Origin: an uncultured Poribacteria bacterium
GTDB lineage: Bacteria; Poribacteria; WGA-4E; WGA-3G
NCBI GenBank assembly: GCA_951813545.1
Contig: OX638352.1
Coordinates: 4,294,835-4,358,834, forward strand
Length of the DNA stretch: 64,000 bases
Direction of reading: 5' to 3'
Numbering within the stretch: the stretch's first letter is position 1; each line of letters starts with the position of its first letter. Below, piece by piece: positions 1 through 8,267 of the stretch. The position numbers were made by a program, and so were the translations under genes. The notes under the pieces were generated by a model. The model had not been told where the DNA came from and did not search any database. It saw only the letters and a program-made list of their open reading frames with translations.

Positions 1-333
1 GATGGACGCGTTGAAGTTGCAAAGTTTAACAAGACGGATGGTCAAAAACAGAATATCCACGGCAGATATGTGCTTGAGTTTCAGGCTGAAGCGATAATTC
101 TTGAGGACTGCTGGGCTTACAAAGACTTTATTCCTTCTGGGGGGTTCGCTTCGTTCTTTAATGTTGACGGGGTTTCATTTGCAACTAAATTATCGGGAAG
201 TGACTGGATAGGTCAACCAATTCACAGATCAAAGGGTGATAAGACCCCCATACATGGGTCAGTTACCTTTGAGAAAAAAGAGAGTGGTTGGGTGGCTATA
301 GATTACAAGATTCGTATAGGGGCACAACATTAA
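1..333 (+). CDS. Hypothetical protein, 5' end cut by window
   Basis: The reading frame is open from base 1, so the gene starts before the window; a GTG at 70 lies inside this open frame and is probably not the true start. About 110 residues are visible, ending in RIGAQH with a TAA stop. The visible part alternates short polar and hydrophobic stretches and has no membrane segment or motif I recognise. It looks like the C-terminal end of a mainly beta protein, but this is only an impression. No function is assigned. Confidence 0.6.
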   Translation, partial: DGRVEVAKFNKTDGQKQNIHGRYVLEFQAEAIILEDCWAYKDFIPSGGFASFFNVDGVSFATKLSGSDWIGQPIHRSKGDKTPIHGSVTFEKKESGWVAIDYKIRIGAQH

Positions 334-550
334 GATTTGAGATTAAATTACTAAAGTTTGGACAATTTTTTTCAAAAGTGAGTTGGATATAAGAAATGGG
401 TTCATCACATCTGTTGAATGCGACGAAATTAAGACCCAACACACTACAGAAAACCTCTTTGCTCCAGCCGAGCAACATGTCTATAGCAGCAAGACGAACC
501 AAAGCATAAGCATGCTGTGAACCTACAAAAGAAGGAAGGGAGGTAATTTT

Positions 551-1207
551 ATGCGATATTTACGCGGCATTGTAACTTGGATCGCTCAGTTGGAATCCGG
601 AGGCCAATTTCGGCTGTGGATTTCGGTGGTTGTCAAAATCCTTGGCGTGCTACTTTTGATTGGCACTCTCGTGGGGACTATCGTTACGTGTGTCGGTGCG
701 ATAGCTGCGGGCAGTGAAACTGTGTCCCAGATGCTTGCTGTCATTGGATCCATTCCAACACTTCTCATCAACATCGTTTTGGGTGTCCTGCTCATCATTC
801 TATTTTATAACAGAGCCAATGTCATCAGCACGCTTGGCACCGAATCACATTTGACTTTACTACCGATTACAGTTGTCCTAATCCGACTCTTTGGGGAAGC
901 CAGTTTCCTTTCACTTGTTGGGACAGGCATTCAAGGGGTAGTGTCTTCCATCTTCGGATGGGGGTTTATGAGTTTGGGGTTTATAGATTTATTGGATATT
1001 TTCCCGAGGGATCTGCAGGCCTTCAGTTTTATTTTTGGTGTGATTGTGTGTGTTAGTTCCATTATCTCTGGGATTGTGATATTGGTTTTTACGTATTTTC
1101 TGGCAGAGTTAATCAATTTACTAACGGATATGGCATCGAATTTGAAGAAGATTGAGACTACGGTGTCTACTGAGGAATCCCCTGAGGAAACCTGCGGGAA
1201 TGAATAA
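551..1207 (+). CDS. Multi-pass integral membrane protein, unknown function
   Basis: The start is supported by a GGAGG-like ribosome site just upstream (gggaggtaattttatg). The 218-residue protein has about four hydrophobic segments, at roughly residues 24-50, 62-85, 100-140 and 155-190, and a charged, Glu-rich tail (EESPEETCGNE). The first 20 residues are amphipathic and probably cytoplasmic. I see no catalytic motif. The layout resembles small DUF4282-like membrane proteins, but I cannot confirm a family. Confidence 0.7.
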   Translation: MRYLRGIVTWIAQLESGGQFRLWISVVVKILGVLLLIGTLVGTIVTCVGAIAAGSETVSQMLAVIGSIPTLLINIVLGVLLIILFYNRANVISTLGTESHLTLLPITVVLIRLFGEASFLSLVGTGIQGVVSSIFGWGFMSLGFIDLLDIFPRDLQAFSFIFGVIVCVSSIISGIVILVFTYFLAELINLLTDMASNLKKIETTVSTEESPEETCGNE

Positions 1208-1458
1208 AATATTGAGGATATTGCTGGAGAGGAGGCAAACCAATGTTAGTAGACAAACGACTATTTTTAGTAGTTATCCCCCGTCAAGGCTAGTCCGCCA
1301 GTTATATTGTCAATACGTCGTTAAACCCACCTAAATTTAGAGGCTTGAAGCAGATTGTCGTTTCGCTGAGCGTTTCAGCGAAGTCTGCTGTAACTGAACA
1401 GCGTGCAAGAGATTGGCGAGCCAGTCGCTGGCACGCAAATTCAAAAAGGAGAAATAAA

Positions 1459-1893
1459 GTGAAAATACGTTCAACGTTCCATATGTTAGTTTTTCTGATG
1501 GCAGTGCTGACTTTCAGTATGCCTTTCGTTACGCTCGCGCAGCAGAATATAGGATCGGCTGAAGCCACAACGGATGCTGAAAGAGCGGCAATGGTGGCTA
1601 AAGCCGCGGCCGACGCGGAAAGAGATGCCCAGGCTGACACGGATACAGCTTTTTGGTTCATTGTCGGTTGTTTCGGAAGTGTACTTGGATTTCTGTACGC
1701 TAATTATAATGTTCCGACGGTCCCTGTGGATCGCCTTATCGGAAAATCACCGGATTATGTTACCACTTACTCATCTGTCTACGTCCGAGAATCTAAAGCA
1801 ATTCGACAAAATCGAGTTGTCACGGGTTGTGTGACAAGTGGAATAGTTGGAGGAGCTATATATGGTTGTTTGATAGTGACAGTACTGTATTAA
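1459..1893 (+). CDS. Small exported or membrane protein
   Basis: I chose the GTG at 1459 because aaaaggag lies 8-14 bases upstream; the open frame runs further left to 1345, but that part has no ribosome site and is basic and low in complexity. The 144-residue product starts with a clear signal peptide (hydrophobic residues about 8-24, cleavage near TLAQQ). An Ala/Glu/Asp-rich linker follows, then a hydrophobic segment near residues 62-78 and a glycine-rich hydrophobic C-terminus. No domain is recognised. It may be a small inner-membrane protein with one or two spans. Confidence 0.6.
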   Translation: MKIRSTFHMLVFLMAVLTFSMPFVTLAQQNIGSAEATTDAERAAMVAKAAADAERDAQADTDTAFWFIVGCFGSVLGFLYANYNVPTVPVDRLIGKSPDYVTTYSSVYVRESKAIRQNRVVTGCVTSGIVGGAIYGCLIVTVLY

Positions 1894-1938
1894 CCAACTG
1901 TTCGGAATACGTCCGTTTTTTTCGCCAGTAGATACGGT

Positions 1939-2176
1939 GTAGGTTGGGTTAAACGGATTGTCGCCGAACTGTCTCAAGCACAAGAAAGTGTCGATGGCTT
2001 CTTCAGAGTCTTCTGTCGACATCGAAATACCAAGTGAAGCCCAACATTTGCGCGATTTGGCATCCAGTGAAGTTGGGCTTCACCGGTATCTTGAGGGACA
2101 ATGCGTACGTCTCATGTTTCACGCCGCTTTGGGGTGTCCAAAAGGGATTGGTGTGCCTCCGTTCAACCCAACCTAC
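1939..2176. repeat. 238-bp inverted-repeat element (MITE-like)
   Basis: The ends are 18-base inverted repeats with one mismatch: gtaggttgggttaaacgg at 1939-1956 and ccgttcaacccaacctac at 2159-2176. A second inner pair, gaagcccaac near 2036 and gttgggcttc near 2072, can form a stem. Small frames cross it in both directions, which is expected for a palindromic element and is not taken as coding. Together with the IS3 element it fills the interval between 1893 and 2310. Confidence 0.6.
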
Positions 2177-2309
2177 TGAAAGTTGTCCAAACTTTAAGTT
2201 CGCTGAATCCATAAGGGGATATATGATGAAATGTACTGCCATCGGAAATTAGGGCCACCCTCTAAACCAAGATTGTAGTATAATACAATCTTACTGAAAG
2301 GAGCATCCG

Positions 2310-2600
2310 ATGGCGAAACGAAAGCGAAGAACCTTCACCCCCGAGTTTAAAACGGAAGTTGTTCTTGAGGCACTTACAGGTGAAAGTTCGCAAGCCGAGT
2401 TGTGTAGACGACACAACCTCAGCGAAGATCAGGTCTCAAAATGGAAGCAGCAATTCCTTGAAAATGCTGTCTGTGTATTTACTGCGACGGATAAGCAATC
2501 CGGCAAGGATGCCGAGCGTATCGCTCACCTTGAACGCCTCGTTGGGAGAATGGCCGTGGCAATGGATATCGAAAAAAAAGCATTGATATTGTTGGATTGA
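2310..2600 (+). CDS. IS3-family transposase OrfA (helix-turn-helix)
   Basis: This 96-residue DNA-binding part of the IS3 transposase begins MAKRKRRTFTPEFKTEVVLE and contains the HNLSEDQVSKWKQQF helix-turn-helix typical of the family, followed by a Leu-zipper-like segment. A ribosome site aaaggag precedes the ATG. Its 3' end carries a run of eight A at 2572-2579, and orfB is open in the -1 frame through that run. This is the usual arrangement for making an OrfAB fusion by programmed -1 frameshifting. Confidence 0.9.
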   Translation: MAKRKRRTFTPEFKTEVVLEALTGESSQAELCRRHNLSEDQVSKWKQQFLENAVCVFTATDKQSGKDAERIAHLERLVGRMAVAMDIEKKALILLD

Positions 2601-3439
2601 TGCCGTCTGAACAGCGACACGTCGTTGAGACGTTGCGCAAGGAGTATTCCATGCGACAGATTTGTGAGGTGCTGGATTTCAACCGGAACCTGTTCTATTA
2701 TCATCCGAAAAGCGATCCTTCTGAAGCGAGGCTCCGAGAGGAAATAGAGCAGTTAGCGGTGCGATACCCAAAGTATGGGTATCGGCGTATCACGAAGTTA
2801 CTGGTGCGTATGGGATACCCCGTTGGGTATCGCCGGGTGGCTCGGTTGATGAGAGAAGCGAATCTCTCGGTATCCGTGAAACGGGTCTGTCAAACCACGA
2901 GATCCGTTGAAGCTGAACACAACTGGGGCAATAGAGTTCAGAGTCTTGAGATCCGTCGAGCGGATCAAGTCTGGGTCGCCGATATTACCTACGTCCGACT
3001 CAAGAGACGCTTCATCTATGTCGCTTTGCTGATGGATGTCTTCACCCGAATGATAAGAGGGTGGCAGATCGGTCCACATTTGAATACCTCTCTGACGTTG
3101 AAACCGCTACAAGAGGCACTGTTGGAAAGCCGGTCTCCGGAGATACATCATTCCGATCAAGGCGTGCAGTATCTTTCAACCGCTTATCTCTCGACACTCA
3201 AAGAACAAGGTATTGAGATTTCATTAGCACACAGAGGCCGTCCTTGGGAGAACGGGTATGCCGAAAGGTTGATCCGAACCCTCAAGGAAGAAGAAGTTCA
3301 CCTCAATGACTATCAAAGCATCACCGAGGCCAGAGATCGCATCAGGCATTTCATCACACAGGTGTATCACCAAAAACGCCCGCATTCGGCGTTAGGGTAT
3401 CTGACACCTGTCGAATTTTCACAACAAAACTTGTCTTAA
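2600..3439 (+). CDS. IS3-family transposase OrfB (DDE integrase)
   Basis: This is the catalytic part of the IS3 transposase, with an rve-type integrase core. The acidic triad is visible: Asp in VWVADITYV, Asp in IHHSDQGVQY, and Glu in WENGYAERLIRTLKEEE, the last two about 35 residues apart as expected for D,D(35)E. An HTH_21-like region comes first (YGYRRITKLL). The ATG at 2600 overlaps the orfA stop (TGATG). The frame is also open upstream to the A8 run, so the active protein is probably an OrfAB fusion. No internal stop or frameshift is seen. Confidence 0.92.
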   Translation: MPSEQRHVVETLRKEYSMRQICEVLDFNRNLFYYHPKSDPSEARLREEIEQLAVRYPKYGYRRITKLLVRMGYPVGYRRVARLMREANLSVSVKRVCQTTRSVEAEHNWGNRVQSLEIRRADQVWVADITYVRLKRRFIYVALLMDVFTRMIRGWQIGPHLNTSLTLKPLQEALLESRSPEIHHSDQGVQYLSTAYLSTLKEQGIEISLAHRGRPWENGYAERLIRTLKEEEVHLNDYQSITEARDRIRHFITQVYHQKRPHSALGYLTPVEFSQQNLS

Positions 3440-3763
3440 CTTTACGAAATTTTGGCCCTAATTAGCGTTGGCACTTCACAATCCTCAATTTAGCTTCTTT
3501 ACTGGTCCTACAACCACTACTGAAACACTTTACTCTAATGCTATTATTATAGCAGCAACTTTTAACTACTATTTCTACTAACGTACTTAGGTAGTGTTTA
3601 CATTTTAAAAGTATTGACATTTAGTAATTGATTTAGTAGACAAGGTATCTCGGATTTGTCTTTTTCACAGCAATGCTCATAACCGCTAAGAAAATGTAAA
3701 CACTGCGTAGCCACGACCTTTGAAGACTGAACCTTCAATTCTTAGAAAAAGAGGAAATTTTTC
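3440..3763. other. AT-rich intergenic region with 14-bp inverted repeat
   Basis: After the IS3 right end (3463) there is no gene until 3764. The region holds a perfect inverted pair, agtgtttacatttt at 3593-3606 and aaaatgtaaacact at 3691-3704, enclosing about 85 bases. Inside is a promoter-like ttgaca at 3614-3619 and tagaca at 3637-3642 with 17-bp spacing, which could drive the WD40 gene. It may be a tiny MITE or a regulatory palindrome. Confidence 0.45.
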
Positions 3764-5317
3764 ATGAAAACGAAGATGTTTTCGATTTTTTTCATCTTTC
3801 TTCTGTTTTCAACTGTCTATCTATTGGCAGGTTTCGCTCAAGAATACACCCGATTCAGTTTACCTGAGGCGGCTGATTCAGACCTCAAGGAAGGCAGGAT
3901 TACTGCTATACAATATTCCCGAGACGGTCGGCTGCTGGCAATTGCGAGTTCCATCGGTATTTGGTTATATGATACAGACAGTGGTGAAGAGGTACCTCAA
4001 CTAACAAGGCATATAGGTGGTGTCAGCAGTGTCTCGCTCAGTCCAGATGGAAAAACACTAGCAGGTGGAAGCGGAAGAGAAATCCGCTTGTGGGATGTAA
4101 AAACTGGTAGGCACAAGCGAACGCTCAAAGGGCATACGACTTTTGTCTGGAGTATCTCGTTCAGTCCGGATGGGAAAACACTCGCAAGTGGGAGTAGAGA
4201 CAAAACCATCCGTTTGTGGGATGTAAAGACGGGTATGCACAAGCGAACAATCAGAGGGCATACGGATGAAATCTTAAGTGTCTCGTTCAGTCCGGATGCG
4301 GAGACGCTGGCAAGTGGCGGTTGGGATGCCACGATTCGTTTATGGGATGTGAAGACGGGTGCACTCAAGCGAATAATCAAGGGACATACAGCCACTGTCA
4401 ATAGCGTCTCGTTCAGTCCGGATGGGAAAACACTCGCAAGTACAAGTGGGAAAGAAATTCACTTGTTGGATGCGAAGACGGGTGCCTATAAGCGGAAACT
4501 CAAGGGACATACAGCCACTGTCAATAGCGTTTCATTTAGTACGGATGGGAGGACGCTGGCAAGTGCGGGATGGGACAAAACCATCGGTTTATGGGATGCC
4601 AAAACAGGTGCGATTAAACGGACGCTCGAAGGACACACCAGTAATATCAGTAGCGTCTCGTTCAGTCCGGATGGGAAGACGCTGACAAGTGCAAGCGGGA
4701 GAGAAATCCATTTATGGGATCTCTCAACAATCGTGTATAGTGCCAGAGCAAGGATGTTCAGTACCAGAGCTGACCGTGAAGGTTTTATCTGGGGAATTGG
4801 TGTCGGCACTGGGATGGCGAGTTATACCCAATCTTTTGTCGAATATTGGGGGGACGCGTACGCAGGACCCCGATTGGAGGCACGAGGCACGGAATCGGCT
4901 TTTATAACTAATTTCAGAATGGGACACGGCTTGACAGATCAGGTTCTGTTTTACTATACAAGTCGAATCGCATGGATACCCTTACGCAACCTTTATCGGG
5001 ACACGGTCATCGCCAATGGCACAGCAGGCTTGGGCGTGACGATCTATCCTTACTACAAATCAAATTTTTATCTTTCAGGTTCTGTCGGGTTATCAACCTT
5101 AGCAACTTGGTTTCCGCCGCTTGAATTGGAAAAGGCGCGAGCAACAGGACTCGCAGTTTCAGCAGGAATCGGTTATGAGTTTTTTCCTCACAGTTCTGTT
5201 GACCTGACAGTGAGTTTTGGAAATGCATCCAGAACGGAAATTGATGAAAGGAATTACATCGAACTAACAAATGAGGTTATAACTGTTTTACTGACTCTTA
5301 ACGGGCTTGCTTATTAA
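3764..5317 (+). CDS. Exported WD40 beta-propeller with C-terminal barrel-like domain
   Basis: The 517-residue protein has a signal peptide (about residues 1-25, ending LLAGFAQ) and then seven WD40 blades between about residues 45 and 325. The blades recur as FSPDGKTLASGS...IRLWDVKTG...LKGHT, and seven close a propeller. From about residue 330 the sequence changes: alternating, Gly- and aromatic-rich strands (GIGVGTGMASYTQSF, GLGVTIYPYY, LAVSAGIGYEFF) resemble an outer-membrane beta-barrel or a periplasmic beta domain. WD40 propellers bind proteins, so a surface or periplasmic scaffold role is an inference. Blades 3-7 are so alike in DNA that the gene may have grown by internal duplication. 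The next gene, a lipoprotein, starts 22 bases downstream. Confidence 0.85.
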   Translation: MKTKMFSIFFIFLLFSTVYLLAGFAQEYTRFSLPEAADSDLKEGRITAIQYSRDGRLLAIASSIGIWLYDTDSGEEVPQLTRHIGGVSSVSLSPDGKTLAGGSGREIRLWDVKTGRHKRTLKGHTTFVWSISFSPDGKTLASGSRDKTIRLWDVKTGMHKRTIRGHTDEILSVSFSPDAETLASGGWDATIRLWDVKTGALKRIIKGHTATVNSVSFSPDGKTLASTSGKEIHLLDAKTGAYKRKLKGHTATVNSVSFSTDGRTLASAGWDKTIGLWDAKTGAIKRTLEGHTSNISSVSFSPDGKTLTSASGREIHLWDLSTIVYSARARMFSTRADREGFIWGIGVGTGMASYTQSFVEYWGDAYAGPRLEARGTESAFITNFRMGHGLTDQVLFYYTSRIAWIPLRNLYRDTVIANGTAGLGVTIYPYYKSNFYLSGSVGLSTLATWFPPLELEKARATGLAVSAGIGYEFFPHSSVDLTVSFGNASRTEIDERNYIELTNEVITVLLTLNGLAY

Positions 5318-5339
5318 CCCATTTTGTTGAGGTAAAATC

Positions 5340-6056
5340 ATGAATAAGAAAGAAATATCACTGTTTTTTGTGAGGGCAGTGCCCGTGATAATCCTGTTGG
5401 CAACCGGCTTTGCAAGTTTGAATCTTATCAGTTGCGGCGCAGATGAAACAGAAACGGAGGGCGGAGAAACACAACTGACAGCAGAAGACCGAAAAGACCT
5501 TGCCCGATTTGTCGAATACGTCTTCTTTCCAACATCTCCTTACGTAGATAAATCGTGGATAGAGACAGGTGTGCCAGAGGCGGAATTGGCAAGCAATCCA
5601 ATTGACTTTCCTACAGAAACAGCAGCGATCCAACGGATTTATACCGAAGTTTATAATGCGTGGGAGGCAAGGGATTTTGAAACCGTCGCAGCGCACTTTT
5701 ATCCTTCTACGATCAGATGCGTCTTTATATGCTCCGGGGGTGAGCTCGCCGAAGGTTTTGCGCGTAGGGTATTGAGCAAAGCCTCGATAAGAAACCCCTA
5801 TAACGTGTGCAATGGAGGTTTTTTTAAATTGAGTTCGACCCCTGAGTTGACAGAATTTTATATTCGCCGCGAGAATATCCAATATCCCCGGCCTGAAGCA
5901 AGCGCGAAAACGGCTGATAAAACCTATCTCTATCTGATAAAATGGGGAGATACCTGGTACATGAATGAACTCGTCGTTACGGATAATCATTCATATACGG
6001 ATAAAGGGGATACCAGGAAATACTTCGACGATCCGAAATACAAAGCCCCGGAGTAA
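5340..6056 (+). CDS. Lipoprotein with NTF2/SnoaL-like domain
   Basis: The 238-residue protein has a long N-terminal hydrophobic segment ending in a lipobox-like LISC (Cys about 32), followed by an acidic linker (DETETEGGETQ). From about residue 95, AIQRIYTEVYNAWEARDFET is the usual opening helix of NTF2/SnoaL-like cone folds, and a WGDTWYMNELV strand comes near the end. No catalytic residues are obvious. It is probably co-transcribed with the WD40 protein 22 bases upstream. The ligand is unknown. Confidence 0.72.
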   Translation: MNKKEISLFFVRAVPVIILLATGFASLNLISCGADETETEGGETQLTAEDRKDLARFVEYVFFPTSPYVDKSWIETGVPEAELASNPIDFPTETAAIQRIYTEVYNAWEARDFETVAAHFYPSTIRCVFICSGGELAEGFARRVLSKASIRNPYNVCNGGFFKLSSTPELTEFYIRRENIQYPRPEASAKTADKTYLYLIKWGDTWYMNELVVTDNHSYTDKGDTRKYFDDPKYKAPE

Positions 6057-6254
6057 CCGTGAAATTCAAGGCATGCCGAAAATCTTATAAGTCACAACTT
6101 ATACCATCTCTAAGAGTTTATATTGCATTAGCAACGTCTATGAAATGTGAGAATCCTATAATTTTAGCAATCTCGGTATCCGAGTAGTTATTAAGGATTT
6201 TGGTAACTTTCGCCTGCAGCGTTTGCAAAGGTTTAAAAGAAGGAGGAGAGATCC

Positions 6255-8006
6255 TTGAAAGCAAAATTGGCTATAATTGCCGTTACTCTTATTATTGTTA
6301 CCATTGTCGGCTGCGACGAAGCAGCCATGATTGACGACTTAGTCATCAATGGTTTAACTGAAGAAGCAGGAGAAACAATCCAGTTAGCCGAGCTAAAGCA
6401 GACTGGAGATGGAACAGCCGCCGCATCAACCCATCCCAACCCCAACCGTGAAAAAATTTTAAGTTTTCCCAATCCGGGCGATGAGGGATTTGATGAGTGG
6501 TACGAACTGGTGTTGGCAAACACTGTCAATGTCAATGTTTTAGACATTGCTGGCTGTACTCCGAATCCACTAGTTATTGAAGTGGGGCATGGAGAGGTTA
6601 TAGAGATAAAAAATTCAGATTTCACCATAAGTCACACCTTGGGTTCCCGCGGGAATAGTATTACTATCCCGGCAGGCGGTAGCCGAGGAATTGTGGTATC
6701 TGAGTTTGTCAAAGTTAGAGAAGGTGATGGAACTGCTGGCTATACCTGTGGCTATGCCTGTATTGATACTGGCTATGCTGATCGGGATAAGTTGGCTGGT
6801 ATCTTCCGTATCAACTCTAAGCTAACCGTTAAACCGCATGAGAAACAGAGATTTTTCACGGTTAAGGTAATCGGTTTCGTGTTTCCAGACGGTATCAATA
6901 GCCCCGGCCTAGAAGGGGTAAGGGTAACTACTCTTGAAGGAAAAGAGGTGACCAAAAAAACCGCCATAGACGGCACTGTCTCGTTCAAAAGAGACCTGCC
7001 CCTAACCATCCAGCTTGAAAAAGAGGGTTATACTACCACCGAGGTAACCGTAACCGAAGAAGGTGAAGAAATTCTGCTTCCCAGCGAAGAACCAACGGTA
7101 TTGTCACCGAGACGGTTACCTCGGTGTGGGTATGAAGTGGTTGAATGTGGCGATTTCACAGACCCATTCACGCAAGTGGAGCCTATAGGCTGTGATGGAC
7201 AGAGAATAACTGGCCATAGAGTGTTGGGTGATCTTGATCAGTGGAATCAGAAGACAGTGGCAATTGAATTTTACACGGATCAGCCTACACCAAAGCCATT
7301 GTTCGGGTTCATGCCGAAAGCCGTCGTGAGTGGGAATGTAGACATCGTCGACATGTTCTGCGTGCACTGGCGAGATGAGGTTGACTCCAATTTGAAGTCA
7401 GCTTTAGCAGGTAATAGAGGGGGTCTCTTGGCATTGTATCGGTCAAGTCATATTGACCTTGAACCCGATGAGAGATTGGTTATGGTATACCGGCCCTATA
7501 ATACAGTTCAGGGTCAAGATGGGCAACATAGTGTCAGAGAGATGAATCTTCACGTGGCCCTGGTTGACTATCTTCACCAAGAGTTTAAGGTGAATCTTTT
7601 CAACGTGTATGGTGGAAGTGCCGACGGTGTTGTTGCGATAGCGGTCGCGCAACATCGCCCGGAACTCGTCGCCACCGTTGGTCTATCAGCGCCAAGTTTA
7701 TCTGTTAACACTTGGGACGGTTACAATGAGGTGGGTCCAACGTTTCCGTGGGTTTATGATCCATGGGACTATGTTGAGAACCTGCCCCCAGACCTCCCGA
7801 TTCTCACAGTGTACGATTTAAAAGATAAAGTCGTGCCTAACGAAGGGATACTCCCCTTCTTTGAGAAGGCAGATAAGCTCAACCTGCCTTTGGTGAAACT
7901 CGTTTTAATTGACAGTGATGACCAAATAAATCACCATGGTGACATGGTGCAGCTTTTTGAAATTCTCACAAGGCCGGAAAACCAGGATTTTCATCCGGCC
8001 AGATGA
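6255..8006 (+). CDS. Modular lipoprotein with C-terminal alpha/beta-hydrolase domain
   Basis: The start is TTG at 6255, chosen because aggaggag lies just upstream and the first residues form a lipoprotein signal (VTIVGC, Cys about 20). The 583 residues fall into three parts. Residues about 90-185 resemble a cupredoxin-like domain (VIEVGHGEVIEIKNS, IPAGGSRG, GYTCGYAC). Residues about 195-280 resemble a CarboxypepD_reg-like domain (GLEGVRVTTLEGKE...IQLEKEGYTTTEV). The C-terminal part has a hydrolase fold with a nucleophile-type GGSADG, an Asp in DLKDKVVP and a His in INHHGD. The first two parts are shared with the gene at 8268. The N-terminal fold names are inferences; the substrate is unknown. 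Confidence 0.72.
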   Translation: MKAKLAIIAVTLIIVTIVGCDEAAMIDDLVINGLTEEAGETIQLAELKQTGDGTAAASTHPNPNREKILSFPNPGDEGFDEWYELVLANTVNVNVLDIAGCTPNPLVIEVGHGEVIEIKNSDFTISHTLGSRGNSITIPAGGSRGIVVSEFVKVREGDGTAGYTCGYACIDTGYADRDKLAGIFRINSKLTVKPHEKQRFFTVKVIGFVFPDGINSPGLEGVRVTTLEGKEVTKKTAIDGTVSFKRDLPLTIQLEKEGYTTTEVTVTEEGEEILLPSEEPTVLSPRRLPRCGYEVVECGDFTDPFTQVEPIGCDGQRITGHRVLGDLDQWNQKTVAIEFYTDQPTPKPLFGFMPKAVVSGNVDIVDMFCVHWRDEVDSNLKSALAGNRGGLLALYRSSHIDLEPDERLVMVYRPYNTVQGQDGQHSVREMNLHVALVDYLHQEFKVNLFNVYGGSADGVVAIAVAQHRPELVATVGLSAPSLSVNTWDGYNEVGPTFPWVYDPWDYVENLPPDLPILTVYDLKDKVVPNEGILPFFEKADKLNLPLVKLVLIDSDDQINHHGDMVQLFEILTRPENQDFHPAR

Positions 8007-8013
8007 AGTCCTT

Positions 8014-8040
8014 AACGCCGAGTGAGGGCGTTTCTATTTA
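8014..8040 (+). terminator. Weak hairpin after the hydrolase lipoprotein
   Basis: Aacgcc at 8014-8019 pairs with ggcgtt at 8027-8032, followed by a T-rich but broken tail. It lies 8 bases after the stop codon. The stem is short, so terminator function is uncertain. Confidence 0.35.
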
Positions 8041-8054
8041 TAATATTATTGTTA

Positions 8055-8189
8055 TAGTAAAATCCGAAAATATATTTACAGTTTGCCAGTGAACAAAACC
8101 CACCGCCGCTGGCGAGGTGTTTTTGATAGGGTGTTTCCCTCCTAACCTCGCCACATTACAGCGTGTAAACTTAATTGTGGACTTTACTA
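8055..8189. mobile_element. TA-flanked MITE, diverged copy
   Basis: It starts TAGTAAAATCCGAAAATA and ends TTTACTA, with TA on each side (8053-8054 and 8190-8191). The interior contains ccgctggcgagg and cctcgcc arms. The ends match the two near-identical 114-bp copies at 10068 and 36628, but the interior is longer (135 bp) and differs. It also contains the motif tttgatagggtgtttccc, found again near 49255 and 61797 on the other strand. Confidence 0.7.
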
Positions 8190-8267
8190 TAATATAGTCT
8201 GACCAGAACCTAAACCACTGTGGCTTGGGTAAAAATAAGTTCTTAAAGAAAAAAGGAGGAGAACTCC

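Larger units (their letters stand above)
2247..3463 (+). mobile_element. IS3-family insertion sequence, apparently intact
   Basis: Two overlapping transposase genes are bounded by inverted ends: aattagggcca at 2247-2257 and tggccctaatt at 3453-3463. AATT is its own reverse complement, so it could be part of the terminal repeat or a 4-bp target duplication around AGGGCCA...TGGCCCT. The length of about 1.2 kb, the OrfA/OrfB layout and the DDE integrase core fit the IS3 family. A promoter-like tataat at 2279-2284 precedes orfA. Confidence 0.85.

Noticed and set aside
1152-1334. 60-residue plus-strand ORF overlapping the membrane protein end
   Set aside because: It is a shifted reading of the membrane-protein tail with no ribosome site.
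2034-2252. Overlapping small ORFs on both strands upstream of the IS3 element
   Set aside because: They lie inside an inverted-repeat element whose palindromic nature gives matching frames on both strands.
4020-4720. Tandem DNA repeat of about 126 bases
   Set aside because: It is explained by the WD40 blades of the encoded protein; not a separate satellite or CRISPR.
5358-5990. 210-residue minus-strand ORF opposite the lipoprotein at 5340
   Set aside because: The opposite strand has a lipobox, an NTF2-like pattern and a ribosome site; this frame shows no protein-like features.
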